A DNA stretch of 64,000 bases, taken from NCBI GenBank assembly GCA_036674765.1, contig JARVKI010000008.1, positions 496,001 to 560,000 on the forward strand, read 5' to 3'. The stretch's first letter is position 1. Each line of letters opens with the position of its first letter. This DNA comes from Seiridium cupressi. Its lineage: Eukaryota > Ascomycota > Sordariomycetes > Amphisphaeriales > Sporocadaceae. This document shows positions 9,307 to 21,121 of this stretch, piece by piece. Both the position numbers and the translations under genes were made by a program. A model generated the notes under the pieces. That model saw nothing but the letters and a program-made list of their open reading frames with translations, was not told where the DNA came from and ran no database searches.

Positions 9307-10980
9307 TGGCATGTGTGAACTGCAAGGAAAAGAAGATTAAGGTAAAGCAACCTCGAGATCTCCCTGTCATTCAAGTATACTGATGACAAGTAGTGCGACA
9401 ATAAGAGTTCTGGGTGTGATAATTGCCGCCGTTCTGGCTCGAGTCGGTAGTCATCTTCTCAAGACATTCGGTTGTGCCTCCTCGCTGATTTTGATGCCAT
9501 CTTGTCTTGTGGAAGATCCAGCAACGAAAAAGCAGCGGCCACGAAACTACGTTGAAACTTTGGAATCCCGCATAACTTTCCTCGAGGGCGTATTAAAGCA
9601 GTACCACCCAGAACTAGCCAATGACCACATTAACCCTACGACTGCGAATAACCCTATTGCGGAATCTCAATCGACTCCCGCCAAGGTAACACAGCCACGC
9701 GGGGTTGAGGATAATGGCCGTGATATTTCACACGTGGCCACAACTGATAGTGAGAGCGACGAAAATAATGGCTTAGACGAATTGAGCTCAAAAGTTGGCC
9801 TACTGAGTCTGAATGCTGCTGGCGCAGCACCTCACTATTTAGGTTCATCTCCAACCTTCGCTTTCTCACGATTCATCAACTCTTCTCTTCGCCAATGTGG
9901 CTTGACGAATTCTAGTGACAATGTTGATTTGACACAAAATCAGGACAACAATTTGACTCTTCTGTCAGCGCCGTGTCTGTTGCCCGAGGAAGACGTAGCT
10001 GTCAAGCTGAGCAATGGGTACTTCCAAAATGTTCATATTCAGTATCCATTCCTACACAAGCCTACGTTTAGAGCATTGGAAGCGGAAATAGGAAGCGAAT
10101 ACCCAGACTCCGACATGGCGGCTTTTAAGCCTACTGCCCTTTTCTTCCTGAATGTTGTAAGTCAATAGATCATGGACATGAGGTATAATTCCTGACATTG
10201 TAGGTATACGCTATCGGCGCTTTACTTTTACCTAATCAAGGATACTCGGCAGAGGTTGGTCAAGCTAGTCTGTCGACTGCCTAGAGACTAATTGTCCTCT
10301 AGCGGCTCTATATGACAGCCGAGATGTATATCGACCATATTATTTTACACGACAGCCTGGAAGCCATACAAGCAATCCTGTAACGTGCTGTGTATTCACT
10401 TCGATCTTCTATTGACACATCGCACTAGTAAAGTTCCTGCACTGAAGGGGGGGAAAAGTCTCGTCTTACGAATGCTAGGAAATTGACTGGATTGGCTCTC
10501 CGCCAATGTATCAATTTCGGTTACCACCGTAGCTCTAAACGCGTCAAATCAACTGGCAGCCCGCTTCAAATAGAGTTGCGCAAGAGGGTATTTTGGTGTG
10601 CATATACATTGGAGTGTCAAGCTGCTGTAATGTTAGGCCGACCTCTAGGCATACCTTCTCATGAGGTTGACGCTGAGGTACCAAGCCATGAAATCCCCAC
10701 GCAAAGGAAATCCAGCGCAATCCGAGAACGTTGTATCTGACAGTGATCGATATAGTACCCAACTTATGTAGACGATCTATCAATCACGGACACTGAAACT
10801 CTTGAAATGTCTCCTAGTAATCAGCCCACAAGCATGAGCAGAGCAATACATACTTTTCGAGCTCGTCACCTTCTCAGCCCTATGCACAGCTCTATCTACT
10901 CAAGTCATGCGGCTTGCTGCTCTCAGAAGCATTTCCACCACGATCATACCCAACATCTCCGCAATGAGCGTGAGGTCTAG
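9307..10980 (+). pseudogene. Broken Zn2Cys6 fungal transcription factor
   Basis: A zinc cluster can be read as MACVNCKEKKIK, then an intron at 9342-9393, then CDNKSSGCDNCRRSGSS. The sixth Cys (CLVEDPATKKQRPRNYVETLE) is cut off by a TAG and by the absence of a usable acceptor. The regulatory domain follows: LSNGYFQNVHIQYPFLHKPT, a plausible intron 10157-10203, VYAIGALLLPNQGYSAE, a plausible intron 10255-10302, then RLYMTAEMYIDHII. At 10381 LEAIQAIL meets TAA where relatives continue with CAVYSLRSS. Downstream come further stops, a G-run with a frame change near 10450, and LALRQCINFGYHRSSKR in a shifted frame. The middle-homology domain is thus present but unreadable. It probably once regulated the neighbouring oxidoreductase and transporter. 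Confidence 0.75.
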
Positions 10981-12106
10981 CGCGCTAGAGTTCCCCCCAT
11001 GACACGCCCAGCAGGAGGAGAAGTGCTTTCGTTACTTGTGACTTCGGACTAGTTCGACCTAGAGTCAGCCACTATTAATTCTGATGATCGTTTCGCAGAT
11101 ATGCTTTGATGGCGATATAGGATTGAAATACAGGTTTCAAACATTGTAGTATTCTTTATATTATAGTAGTAAATCAATGCACTGGGATTTACGGTTTCCC
11201 CTTGCCAACCAAACGATGGATAGGCGATATCCTGAAACTCAGTTACTCAAATCGAGGAGCTGAGTTGCTGGGAAGGCTAAGGCAAGGGCGTGGATGATGG
11301 AAACCGGGCTTGAATGTTCTCGGTGGGTGTGTATGATACCTGAGTCCTGCCGTGCTTTGCGGGCAATAAAGGACCACAAGGCCTGTTGTTCTCTGCGCAT
11401 AGAGATAGATTCAGGTGTTCAGAAGGCGTGAACTGGGATGAAAAGCACAGTGTCATAGTAGGTTCTACTGCAGGGAGATTGCCACTAAGGGTTATAATAC
11501 ATCAGACGGCATAGGCCTATGGTTTTTGAGGAAGCTGAAATATTTCTGGGCGCCCTAGAAACAGACAAATGTCCAACTGAATCACTCTTATAAGTTGCAC
11601 AACGTAGCAAAAGCTTTGAAATGAATAGCTCTACACCACCTCAGAGCAAGATGAGACGGGTGACTCGATGTTTGAGAACATGAAATACTCTACCTTCTAA
11701 TGAATGTAAGCGGTCCAAAACCTCACATTTCGCAACAATGATCGTACCATCCAGAAGAAAGTAGGCCATGTAGTAATCCAATGCAAGGGAACCAAGATGC
11801 ATCAATGGATGATGGTAGCTTGCAACCTGCAGCTTGCATTGCATCCCACTGTTGAGATCTGCCGCGGCAAGGGGCCCGTGCCTCATGTTGTTACACAACC
11901 GCATTCGTCCAGGAACGCCCCACTCAAGCTCCCACTCCAGGCGCCTTCCCCACGCAACTTTCGACGATCCTCCGTCACTAAACGCGACCCAGTCGCCAGT
12001 GACGCGTCAGATCACTCTCAGTATTACAAGATTACAGATCAGTGTGTAATTTCACAAAATCCATTGGAGGTTCCGCACGCCTCGGATCACCGCGCCACCT
12101 GCGACA
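10981..12106. other. Intergenic, no gene recognised
   Basis: Separates the decayed left region from conserved genes. Only short frames. The last 150-200 bases are the probable promoter and 5' UTR of the DEK-C gene. Confidence 0.5.
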
Positions 12107-13649
12107 ATGTCCGTTCCTGCAGACAAAACACTGGAGAAGGAGCTTCGACTCGAGGCCCACGCCCTTCTCGGCAGTGGCATCGAGGTCACGGTCAACAAGG
12201 TCCGCACGCGAGTGGAAGAGAAGCTGGACTTGCCCGAGCAGTTCTTCAAGGAGTCGCCCGATTGGAAGGATCGCAGCAAGCAGGTCATTCACAAGGCAAT
12301 TGTATGCTCTCTGCCATCCCAATCCTGACTTAAACTAGTAGTGGGGCTCGCAAGCTGACACCCTCCGATAGCAGGGCGATGAAAGCGACGAAGAGCCAAA
12401 GAAGGAAGAAGCTGTGAAGCCCGAAAAGAAGGCTGCTGTCAAGCGCCAGTCGAGCGAGGAACCCGAGCAAAAACCCAAGCGCGTCAAGAAGGAGCCCGCG
12501 CCAAAGAAGGCCGTGAAGAAGGAGCCCGCACCAAAGAAGGCCGTGAAGAAAGCTGCGCCGAAGAAGAAGAAGGCTAGCTGGTCCGAATCGGAATTGAGTG
12601 ATCTCAGTGATTCGGATGAAGCAAAGCTCAAGAAGCGTGGCAGCAAGCCCCAGAACAAGGTTGAGTCTGAGTCGGAACTTAGCGACCTAGTTTCAGACGA
12701 CGAGGAAGATTCGAAACCAAAGAAGGTTGCAGGAAGAGGCCGACCGAAGAAGAAGGCAGTACTTTCAGACAATGAGGAGGACGAAGTGAAGAGCGACCCG
12801 GACTCGTCTTCAGAGCGCAAGCGAAAGCGACCCACGAAAGGTACCAAGGTCAAGTCTGATAGCGAGGATGAATCCGCCGAGAAGAAGAAAGCCCTTATCA
12901 AAGGCCCCGAGGATGAGGTCGCGGGCGCTCTATCAAGCAAAACCAAAGCGGAAGATTCTGATGAGGATGGGAAGCCGCGGGTCGCTACAGGTGATGGAGG
13001 CGATAGCAAGGCGGCCGCCGATGATGACAGTTCGGAGCTCTCATCCGTTATAGATGACGAGCCTCCAAAGAAGAAGAAGGTTAAGAAAGAGGAGACCAAG
13101 CCGGCGGTGGACGACGACTCCTCGGACTTATCTTCCGTCGCCGATGATGCCCCACCCAAGAAGCGAAAGACGAAAGGGTCCAAAGCGTCCAAAGCAGCAC
13201 CCAAGCCGAAAGCATCAAAGCCGGCGCCCAAGGAGCCAACAGGTGACGAAGCGGAGATCAAGAAGTTGCAAGGCCAATTGGTGAAGTGCGGCATTCGTAA
13301 GATCTGGGGAATTGAATTGAAGGAGTACGGCGATGACAGCAGAGGCAAGATTCGACACCTCAGGAAGATGTTGACCGATGCCGGGATGACCGGGCGATTC
13401 TCTGAGGCAAGAGCTAAGGAGATCAAGGAGCAACGTGAACTTTTGGCCGATCTGGGCGCCGTTCAGGAGATGAACGAGCTATGGGGCAGCGAGGGCCGCG
13501 GTGGCCGGGCTTCGAGAACTAAGGCCAAGGCCGCGGCCACCATGAAGGAGGAATCCGAGCAGGAGAGCGAGGCAGAGGAAACGAAGCCTCGTGTCACAAA
13601 GAGGATGGCAGACCTCGCATTTCTAGGTTCTGAGAGCGAGTCTGACTGA
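12107..13649 (+). CDS. DEK-C domain nuclear/chromatin protein
   Basis: Two exons, 12107-12301 and 12375-13649, giving about 489 residues. Residues 8-60 form a DEK C-terminal-type helical domain (LRLEAHALLGSG, LDLPEQFFKESPDWKDRSKQ). The middle (about 70-350) is a charged linker with alternating KKEPAPKKAVKK basic tracts and ESELSDLSDSD acidic clusters; several are good casein-kinase-II-like sites and nuclear localisation signals. The C-terminal block (about 350-440: IKKLQGQLVKCGIRKIWG, KIRHLRKMLTDAGMTGRF) is conserved in fungal proteins annotated as transcriptional regulators or histone-chaperone-like. DNA binding through the DEK-C fold and a chromatin role are inferred from the family. The intron ends in tandem acceptors (tagcag), so two isoforms differing by one Gln are possible. 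Confidence 0.85.
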
Positions 13650-13797
13650 GACGAGTCTCGCGGATGAGCAGACCTGGCGGCTGGTGGTTTCAGAACATCA
13701 CTTGCTTAATGACCTTGTTCACCTACGTTGCATTTTGAAGCATGGTTTGTATGAATTGCATTGACTGCCTAGACAGTCCTAATGTTGTGGTCTGAAT

Positions 13798-14071
13798 TCA
13801 TCTTGTAGCATTCATCCTTTGAGCTACCAGACTGAAGACGGCGACTGAACCCATGAATAGTACTGCATTGTAAAACTGATCAACGAGTCAGTATCTATCA
13901 ATCTGCGAAATGACGGTCCATAATCAGAACTTACAGCTCGTCGTGTGACTGCGCGTTCCTCGTCCTCCGACCTTGCCTCTATGAAGAGGCGCCTCAAGTT
14001 TGGAAAGCTCGCCTGTTTGCTGTTGTTAGTGTGCATTCGCGGCACCTAGGCTAGAGATGGGACCTTACCAT
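13798..14071 (-). CDS. 52-residue predicted tail-anchored membrane protein
   Basis: Three exons on the minus strand: 14071-14069 (ATG alone), 14012-13935 and 13875-13798. The start codon is followed directly by a consensus donor (gtaagg), and the second intron has donor gtaagt and acceptor gatcag. The spliced product is M, then a hydrophilic helix ASFPNLRRLFIEARSEDEER, then AVTRRA, then one hydrophobic span (FYNAVLFMGSVAVFSLVA) and a short basic tail (QRMNATR) before TGA. Size and topology resemble small subunits of mitochondrial or ER membrane complexes, but I do not recognise the family. It sits between two housekeeping genes, convergent with the DEK-C gene (148 bp apart) and divergent from AP-1 beta. 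The model rests on splice signals, phase and the intact hydrophobic span. Confidence 0.6.
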
Positions 14072-14687
14072 GTATGCACGAATTATGTGCCAATGGTGTG
14101 TTAAGCTTGACAAGAAACTGCTTGCGGATTCCAGGGGATAAGATGTGACGACCTGCGTCGGCTCAACAAGACTACCGAGGCATTGCAAGGGTCTCCAAAG
14201 TAACAAAAGGAGATGCTCGTTGAAATTGTATGGTTGTTCCACATAATCTCAAGCCCCAGGGATCATCAGAGTCGCGGCTCAGGGCACAGGGCGAGTGTCT
14301 CGTGACCCACCAGCCCCAGCTGTGGCTGTAGTTGTGGCTACCGGCGGCGTTAACGCCTGGTCCCGCGACAGGTCCAAATGCCACCTCAAGGCTGAAATCA
14401 ATTGGATGAAGGGGTAAGGGCTAATGCTACCACTTCCCTTCCACATTGACATTGACGATTCGGCGACGTTTGAGCTTCCAGCTGCTCAACACTATCACGC
14501 CCTCGCCCAAAGTCTCCGATATCAAACGCAAAGGGTGAGAGGAAAGCGGATGCACTCACGACTGCCCTGAAAGGGCCCCTGATTCCCCTCGATACCCTCC
14601 AGGTGGCCATCTCAACTAGCGGCGCTCGCCTGACCACACCACGAAACCAACAGCTCCAAACAGTACACACTCAGCACAACCTCGACG
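14072..14687. promoter_or_regulatory. Divergent promoter region of the small membrane protein and AP-1 beta genes
   Basis: 615 bp without a supported frame between two divergent start codons. It must contain both promoters. I see no clear TATA box, consistent with housekeeping expression. Confidence 0.5.
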
Positions 14688-17039
14688 ATGGCGGTCAATC
14701 GCATGCGCGCCGCCTTTGCGGTGCCTAGAAAGGGCGAGACTTTTGAGCTGCGAGCAGGTCTGGTCTCTCAGTATGCGTGGGAACGGAAGGAGTCGATCCA
14801 AAAGACGATTATGGCGATGACGTTAGGCAAGGACGTATCTGCGCTGTTCCCAGATGTTTTGAAGAACATTGCGACTGGCGATCTGGATCAAAAGAAACTG
14901 GTCTATCTGTATCTGATGTGAGTGCTTTGTGGCCATTCCTGCCTGTCCTTCCCATTTAGTCTCCCCCCTCCACCCGATGAGTGGCGCCTATGCATTCCGA
15001 GTGCTGACAGTCTCCCAGGAACTACGCAAAGTCACATCCGGACCTATGCATCCTCGCTGTCAATACCTTCGTCCAAGATTCGGAGGATCCCAATCCTCTG
15101 ATCCGCGCCCTGGCCGTACGGACCATGGGCTGCATCCGCGTCGACAAGATGGTGGACTACATGGAGGAGCCGCTGCGCAAGACACTGAGGGACGAGTCGC
15201 CATATGTGAGGAAAACAGCCGCGATCTGTGTTGCGAAGCTATTTGACTTGAACCCGACCATGTGCATAGAAAACGGCTTCTTGGAAACGCTGCAAGAACT
15301 CATAGGCGACCCGAACCCCATGGTGGTTGCGAACTCGGTGACGGCACTGGGGGAAATCAGCGAGACCGCACCTGAAACCGCCGCACTCATCATCACACCG
15401 ACGGTCTTGAAGAAGCTGCTGATGGCATTGAACGAGTGCACAGAATGGGGACGGGTCACTATTCTTTCGACGTTGGCTGCCTACCCACCCGCCGACGTCA
15501 AGGAATCCGAACACATTTGCGAGCGAGTGTCGCCACAGTTTCAGCATGTCAACCCTAGTGTGGTTCTAGCCGCGGTCAAGGTTGTTTTTATCCATATGAG
15601 ACTCGTCAACGCTGACTTGGTGCGACAATACCTGAAGAAGATGGCTCCACCTTTAGTTACTCTTATTGCGTCTGCTCCCGAGGTTCAATATGTCGCTCTC
15701 CGGAATATCGACCTGCTACTGCAAGCCAAGCCGGATATCCTCAGCAATCAGCTACGAGTATTCTTCTGCAAGTATAACGACCCTGCATACTTGAAGCTTC
15801 AGAAACTTGAGATTATGGTTAGGATAGCGAACGAGAAGAACTTTGAGCAGTTGCTCGGCGAGCTCAAGGAGTATGCTCTCGAAGTCGACATGGACTTCGT
15901 AAGACGAGCAATCAAGGCAATCGGGCAAGTTGCTATTAAGATCGAAAGCGCAAGCGAAAAGTGCGTTAATGCATTACTCGATTTGATCTCGACAAAAGTC
16001 AACTACGTCGTCCAGGAGGTGGTTGTCGTCATCAAGGACATCCTCCGAAAATACCCTGGATACGAGGGTGTCATTCCCACTCTCTGCAAATACATCGACG
16101 AGCTAGACGAGCCGGATGCGCGAGGATCGCTGATCTGGATCGTGGGAGAGTACGCTGAGAAGATCAGCAACGCCGATGAGATCCTGGCCAGTTTCGTTGA
16201 TGTGTTCGCGGAAGAGTTCACTCAAACACAACTGCAGATCTTGACAGCTGTGGTGAAGCTGTTCTTGAAAAAGCCACAGAGCAGCCAGGGGCTTGTACAA
16301 AAAGTGCTCCAATTCGCCACGACGGACAACGATAACCCCGACATCAGAGATAGAGCGTACGTCTACTGGCGACTTCTGTCTGGAGATCTCGATGTCGCCA
16401 AGGTATGTACCACGATTTGCGCTTCCCAGATCTAGCTAACCATTCATTTAGAACATCATCCTTTCGCAAAAGCCCCCCATTTCCACAACCATGACTTCTC
16501 TCCCTCCGGCTCTACTAGAGCAACTCCTTGCTGAGCTATCTACACTCGCATCAGTATACCACAAGCCACCAGAGTCCTTTGTCGGCAAAGGCCGATACGG
16601 TGCCGATGCCATTCAACGCGCTGCCATCTTGGAACAGCGCGAGAACCTTGCCGAGAATCCCAGTGTGGCCTCGGCCGTTGCCGCCGCTCAATCAAACGGC
16701 GCCGCACCGCAGAACAATATCGAGAATCTTTTGGACATTGATTTCGATGGAGGCGCACCGGCATCCTTGGAGCAGAACAGCGCCTCGGCTACGCCTGACC
16801 GCGTGCAAAGCCCTGTGAGCGCAACGCAACAGAGCGGCGGTATGGCCGACATGATGGGCCTGTTCGATGCACCCGCACCTCAAGCGCCTAGCGCAAGTGG
16901 CGGCGGCAATGACCTGATGAATGGCTTTGCGGGCTTGGATTTGAGCGGTAGCAGTGCTCCGCCGCCGCCATCGCAGCAACTAGGTCAGACGGATGGCGCG
17001 CCGAAGAAGGATAGTGAAGACTTATTGGGCCTGTTCTAG
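14688..17039 (+). CDS. AP-1 adaptor complex beta subunit (beta-adaptin)
   Basis: Three exons: 14688-14917, 15019-16402, 16452-17039; 733 residues. The N-terminal trunk is the conserved adaptin N domain ([70 protein letters not shown]), made of HEAT-like helices to about residue 580. The C-terminus is a flexible hinge carrying a clathrin-box match LLDID at about 631-635 and a terminal LLGLF. There is no appendage (ear) domain, as in fungal AP-1 beta (yeast Apl2). The protein forms the AP-1 heterotetramer that links clathrin to cargo at trans-Golgi and endosomal membranes. AP-2 beta is the alternative; overall identity to fungal AP-1 beta sequences as I remember them favours AP-1. The second intron (16403-16451, 49 nt) follows GDLDVAK. 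Confidence 0.93.
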
Positions 17040-18738
17040 AGGCAGCAGGATCGGCACAGTCGAGAGCACTTTTGGACGGTGAACGGAGTTGATAGCACGG
17101 GTCTAGAGGAAAATCTCTGGTCAGCATATCACGGCCAGAAAAGCACGGTCCCGGCTAAGGGAGAAGACGGCCTTTTGGACTTGATATAGAGTAGGCGCTG
17201 GTTTGTACTCAAATCTGTCGAAACTGGTAGTGTAACGAGGGCAGTGATGATACAAGAAAAGACTATGCAATCATCAAACAGTATGAAGTACTAGTAAAAT
17301 GATCCGTGTACGTGACTTGTCACGACTATAGCTCCGTTCTTTGTAACACCCTGCAAGGAGCGCGGGGAAGCCCAGCCGGCGCCTTAGTAGCAATATAGCA
17401 CTGAGTTCCCAGCGTACCTATCACGCGAACAGTGGCTTGAGCCAGAGAATAATGAAAGACATTCTACTTGTCGGTCTCGGACAATCCAATCTTATTGCGG
17501 TAAAACTATGGTATCTATTCCACTTCCTCTTCCGCCCGCCCGCCTGTCCCCCGTCGCCCACAAGATCGCAACCTAGAACTATTCAAATCCATAAGTCATC
17601 TGAAAATAGCAATTGCGATTGCTGGCATATTGGCATTACGTCGTCTCTCGTTTCAGCTATAAGGGCAGCTTAATGCACAATGTCTCATTTACTGTCTCTT
17701 TTCGAGAGAGCTTGGTGAGACTCTGCGCTGCATGCTTGACAGTGCTGAGGTCTAGCCTTGAGGACAAGACGATTAGGGAGATGTTGGACTGTACTTCCTG
17801 CGGGAGATGGGACGTGAGTATAATGCAATGAGCGTGCTTGAGGATGGATACGTGGGAGGATTGGTTGTTGGATTTGGCTGGGGGTGGTGTGACGTTGTTT
17901 GTGTGGCACGACAGTCGTAACGTTAATTTAGGGAGCCTTTCGTGGGCATCAGTTGGTCTATGTATGGCATTGAGGTAGAAAAGAAAGGATCGCTTGTTGT
18001 GGTAAGACCAGTATTATCTGGTTGTAGACTATATCTACGGGCCGTGGCTTACCTAGGAAGCGGTACTACCAGAGTCAGACCATCTGTCTTAAGCTTCTTC
18101 AACTTGGAGGTGTGAATCCAGGTATTGGAAGAGATATAGCCATTAGTAACATTAGCAGGATTAAGAATAGTACATCCCCCAGCATTCTCCTAACAGGCAG
18201 TCATATTGCCACATCCATGTTTTCACGCCACCTCCAGAGGACGTTTGAGCTGTACGTTGGTCAGGATCCTGGAGACAAACTTTCACAATAAGAACAACAG
18301 ATGAGAGACAGCTCACAAGATGTCTTATCTGAATTTAGCATACTTAATTTGGTGTGGCTCAATTAGACTGTTAAGGTTCTGAATCATGCATTAGACTAGA
18401 TCTGTCATAACCATTCTGCCTCCATTGAACGTCATGCCAGCAGTACGCTTCGGCGAATTCACTGCTTCATAACCCTACCCGCCTGCCAAGCTTATCTTTG
18501 GTGCTTGCAATCACACGAAGTCGATCTCCCCCTGACCCGTGGGGGACCTATCCGCCTGCTCTGAGTAAAAGCTACTTTCGGGTACAGCTTCTCTGACAGA
18601 ATCCTTCTTGACCACGGCGTGCACTTCATTTCGTCTTGTTTCTGATTGATTCCTTCCTTGTAGACCATATTCCTACTCGATGGATCCAAGGCGCGGCGGC
18701 ACGCTTGATATTGAACATTGAGACAACAGCCTCGAAGA
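17040..18738. other. Intergenic with a possible short coding relic
   Basis: 3' UTR of AP-1 beta, then no long frame. At 17452 a plus-strand frame begins MKDILLVGLGQSN, reminiscent of a nucleotide-binding start, but it dissolves immediately. On the minus strand at about 18200-18050 a protein-like run (ANVTNGYISSNTWIHTSKL then DGLTLVVPLPR) ends in TAG. I cannot name it and treat it as a possible relic. Confidence 0.3.
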
Positions 18739-21054
18739 TCACCACTTCGAGGTAACATCTCGTCGGCCATTTTCTCGTGGACTTGAATGGTACTTTTCTT
18801 CTGGCTTGCTGGAACGCATTTCGCGCAAGTAGTGTGATTCGTCAAAGCAATGTCGCCCATTCGAGAAACAATTCCGGCAGATGTCAAAGTCACCGCGCAA
18901 GCAAACCTGGCAGTGAAAATAATGCTCAGTGGACCGTGTTCGGCACAAGTCGCAATCGACTTGGCCTCCAAACAAATTCCTACACTCTTCTGGGCGCTTT
19001 GGTAACCATGACAAGCTCTTTTGCACGTTCGCTCTCGCCAACGGGGGATCGGAAAGAGCAGTATTATCTTTGTCGTCTAAAGGAGCAAACATTTCCAGGA
19101 TTCTCCAGGCTGGTGGCCTCTGGTCTGGATCTTCGGCCCGACAAGCGGCGATAATATCTTTCAAAGCTTGAGGAATATTGTCGCCTAGTTCAGGAAGTTG
19201 GGCGCGCTTGACTTCGTAATGCTGATTTGCCGCTAGTCGCCACAAGAGCATGCCTAGGTGATAAACATCGGTCTGGGGACACGCTTTGAGAAAACCCTTT
19301 TTCAATCCCTTTCCACGGTATTCTGGAGGTAAGGTGCCTGTCTCCACATCGTACGCAAAGGTGGTTTGAAGAACCCTGAAGACAATATCGTTGTTGGCAT
19401 CGACGGCGGTGAAGGACGTTGGTGCTTGGCCTAATTGACCTACCACAAAGCCAGCGGCATGAATCTCTGAGATGATCTCGATAAGCTGCTTGCACCAGAC
19501 TAGTCGCTGCCGCCATTCAACAGGCTTGGTCAAAACACTATTCAAGTTGCCTTTCCCTGGGACCTCAACCATAACCCCGGTGACGACACCAGTGGTGTCG
19601 TCAATAACCACGCCAACCAGCGGGCCGATACCCCGTGTCCCACGCAAGCACAGAAAAGCATCCAGCATGTATAGAAGGCTGTCTACTTGTGATTTGTCGG
19701 ACCCGAAGCGCCAGCACGATACCCATCGTGAATCCACATATGCGATAAACTCGCAGTTGTGAATATGTGTGTGTAATGACTGTTGTATAACGGAGGATTC
19801 GGGATAGAGAGGACAGTTTCGATGACGCAAGGTTTCCGCAAGCCCCTTCAAATATTCTGCTGGTTGGAATTCTGGTTGACGTACGCAAAGAGCTAGTTTC
19901 TCTGTCGCGCCCAGCCATAAACTCATGCAGCTGTCCTGCTTCACTTGTGACTTGTCTAGAAAAGAGCATAGCTTCTCTGTCAAGTTGTGCGGAAGGCCGA
20001 AGGACCATCGAGAAAAATCTGCTATTTCTGTGCCAGACGTTACTAGATCAGTTGAAAGCAAAGAGTCCGGATTCAGAGTGACGGATACGTTGACGCGCAC
20101 CCAAGACCTCGGCGAAGCGGAATAGAACATCTGATATTCTATGACCCGGGTAAAATCGTTCGACATTCCGGGGGAATCGGCATAGCTGAACATCCTTGGT
20201 GTAGCTTCAAGAGATGTGTATATCTCCGGTCGAAAGGTCCTAGAGCACTCGAGAATACTGATCGGGGTTGCCTGCTGTGTCCCACGTCTACCAATCGCCT
20301 GTCTTTTTTCTAACTCTTGCGACTCATAGTCAGGACTCGCCGTAGTACGGTGTTTCATCTGGCCAGAAGCCCTACCTATCGACCAGGAACTCGAATATCG
20401 AGGCGGAGGAAACTGATTGTAAATTATGTTTGATTGTGATATGCTCGGGGTTGCATCTGTCTGGCACAGGCTTTGCCTCCTGGAAAGGGCTAGGGAACGC
20501 ATAGGAACATCGTCCCGCTCGAGGATTGCCAAAGATGAGCTGATTCGTCTTGAAGACGCCCTTGAAAGTCGTCAGCTGTGATCAAAGCGAAGGCAGGATT
20601 ATTGAGAACACACAGGAGATCTGCACCAATAGCTGCTGAGATGGTATCGGTAACATCTTTGAGCCTGTTCCGTATGGAACTAATCTTGTGCCTATTTCTC
20701 ATCCATGCTATGCGACGGTCCCTGTTAATCCTCTTGTTTAACAACCGAGTCGACAAGAGAATGTGGGCTTCATTGGCGACCTCCTGTGCTCGACGGAGCG
20801 GACGAAACAGTACGTGTTCCGATGAGGTTGTTCCTGCATTATCGATTGTTCGGATTATACTGCGGAAAATCAGAACTTCTTCCTGGCTAGGATGTTAGTT
20901 ATCTAGTGCCTTGTTTTTACGCTCTCGCATTGCCTACTTCTAGCATGCAGATCTCCCGCGGAGCCTTGTACAGTTCCTTTGACACCTTGATAGCTTCTGC
21001 GACGGTTTCCAAAATTGCTATAATCGCTGCGACAGCTCCGACGATGTCCGCCAT
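18739..21054 (-). CDS. STAND-like N-terminal helix + pseudokinase + ZZ zinc finger protein
   Basis: Three exons: 21054-20938, 20882-20614, 20539-18739; 728 residues. The 74-nt second intron (gtgtgt..cag, internal branch gctgac) joins frames that otherwise look like a frameshift. Residues 1-39 (MADIVGAVAAIIAILETVAE) are like the helical N-terminal domain of fungal NLR/STAND proteins. About 426-621 match a kinase C-lobe: LPPEYRG in the APE position, TDVYHLGMLLWRLAAN (helix F) and EDPDQRPPAWRIL. The catalytic loop reads GFVVGQLGQAPTSF, lacking the HRD Asp and the Asn, and no DFG is present, so phosphotransfer is unlikely. About 655-700 form a ZZ zinc finger (CDLC, YFHCQVC, DICRNC, GRHC). A signalling or allorecognition role is inference. 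No NACHT/NB-ARC domain is present. Confidence 0.75.
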
Positions 21055-21082
21055 GGCGATATCTGACGTTAAAGTGGACACA

Positions 21083-21121
21083 TGTATATATATATATATA
21101 TATATATATTTACATATATAG
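21083..21121. repeat. (TA)n microsatellite
   Basis: Uninterrupted TA tract 21085-21109 followed by a short second TA block. It lies just upstream of the pseudokinase/ZZ gene start (21054), so length changes could affect its promoter. Confidence 0.9.

Noticed and set aside
12335..13426. Minus-strand 363-codon Ser/Phe-rich frame
   Set aside because: Shadow of the Lys/Glu/Ser-rich DEK-C gene, whose domains are on the plus strand.
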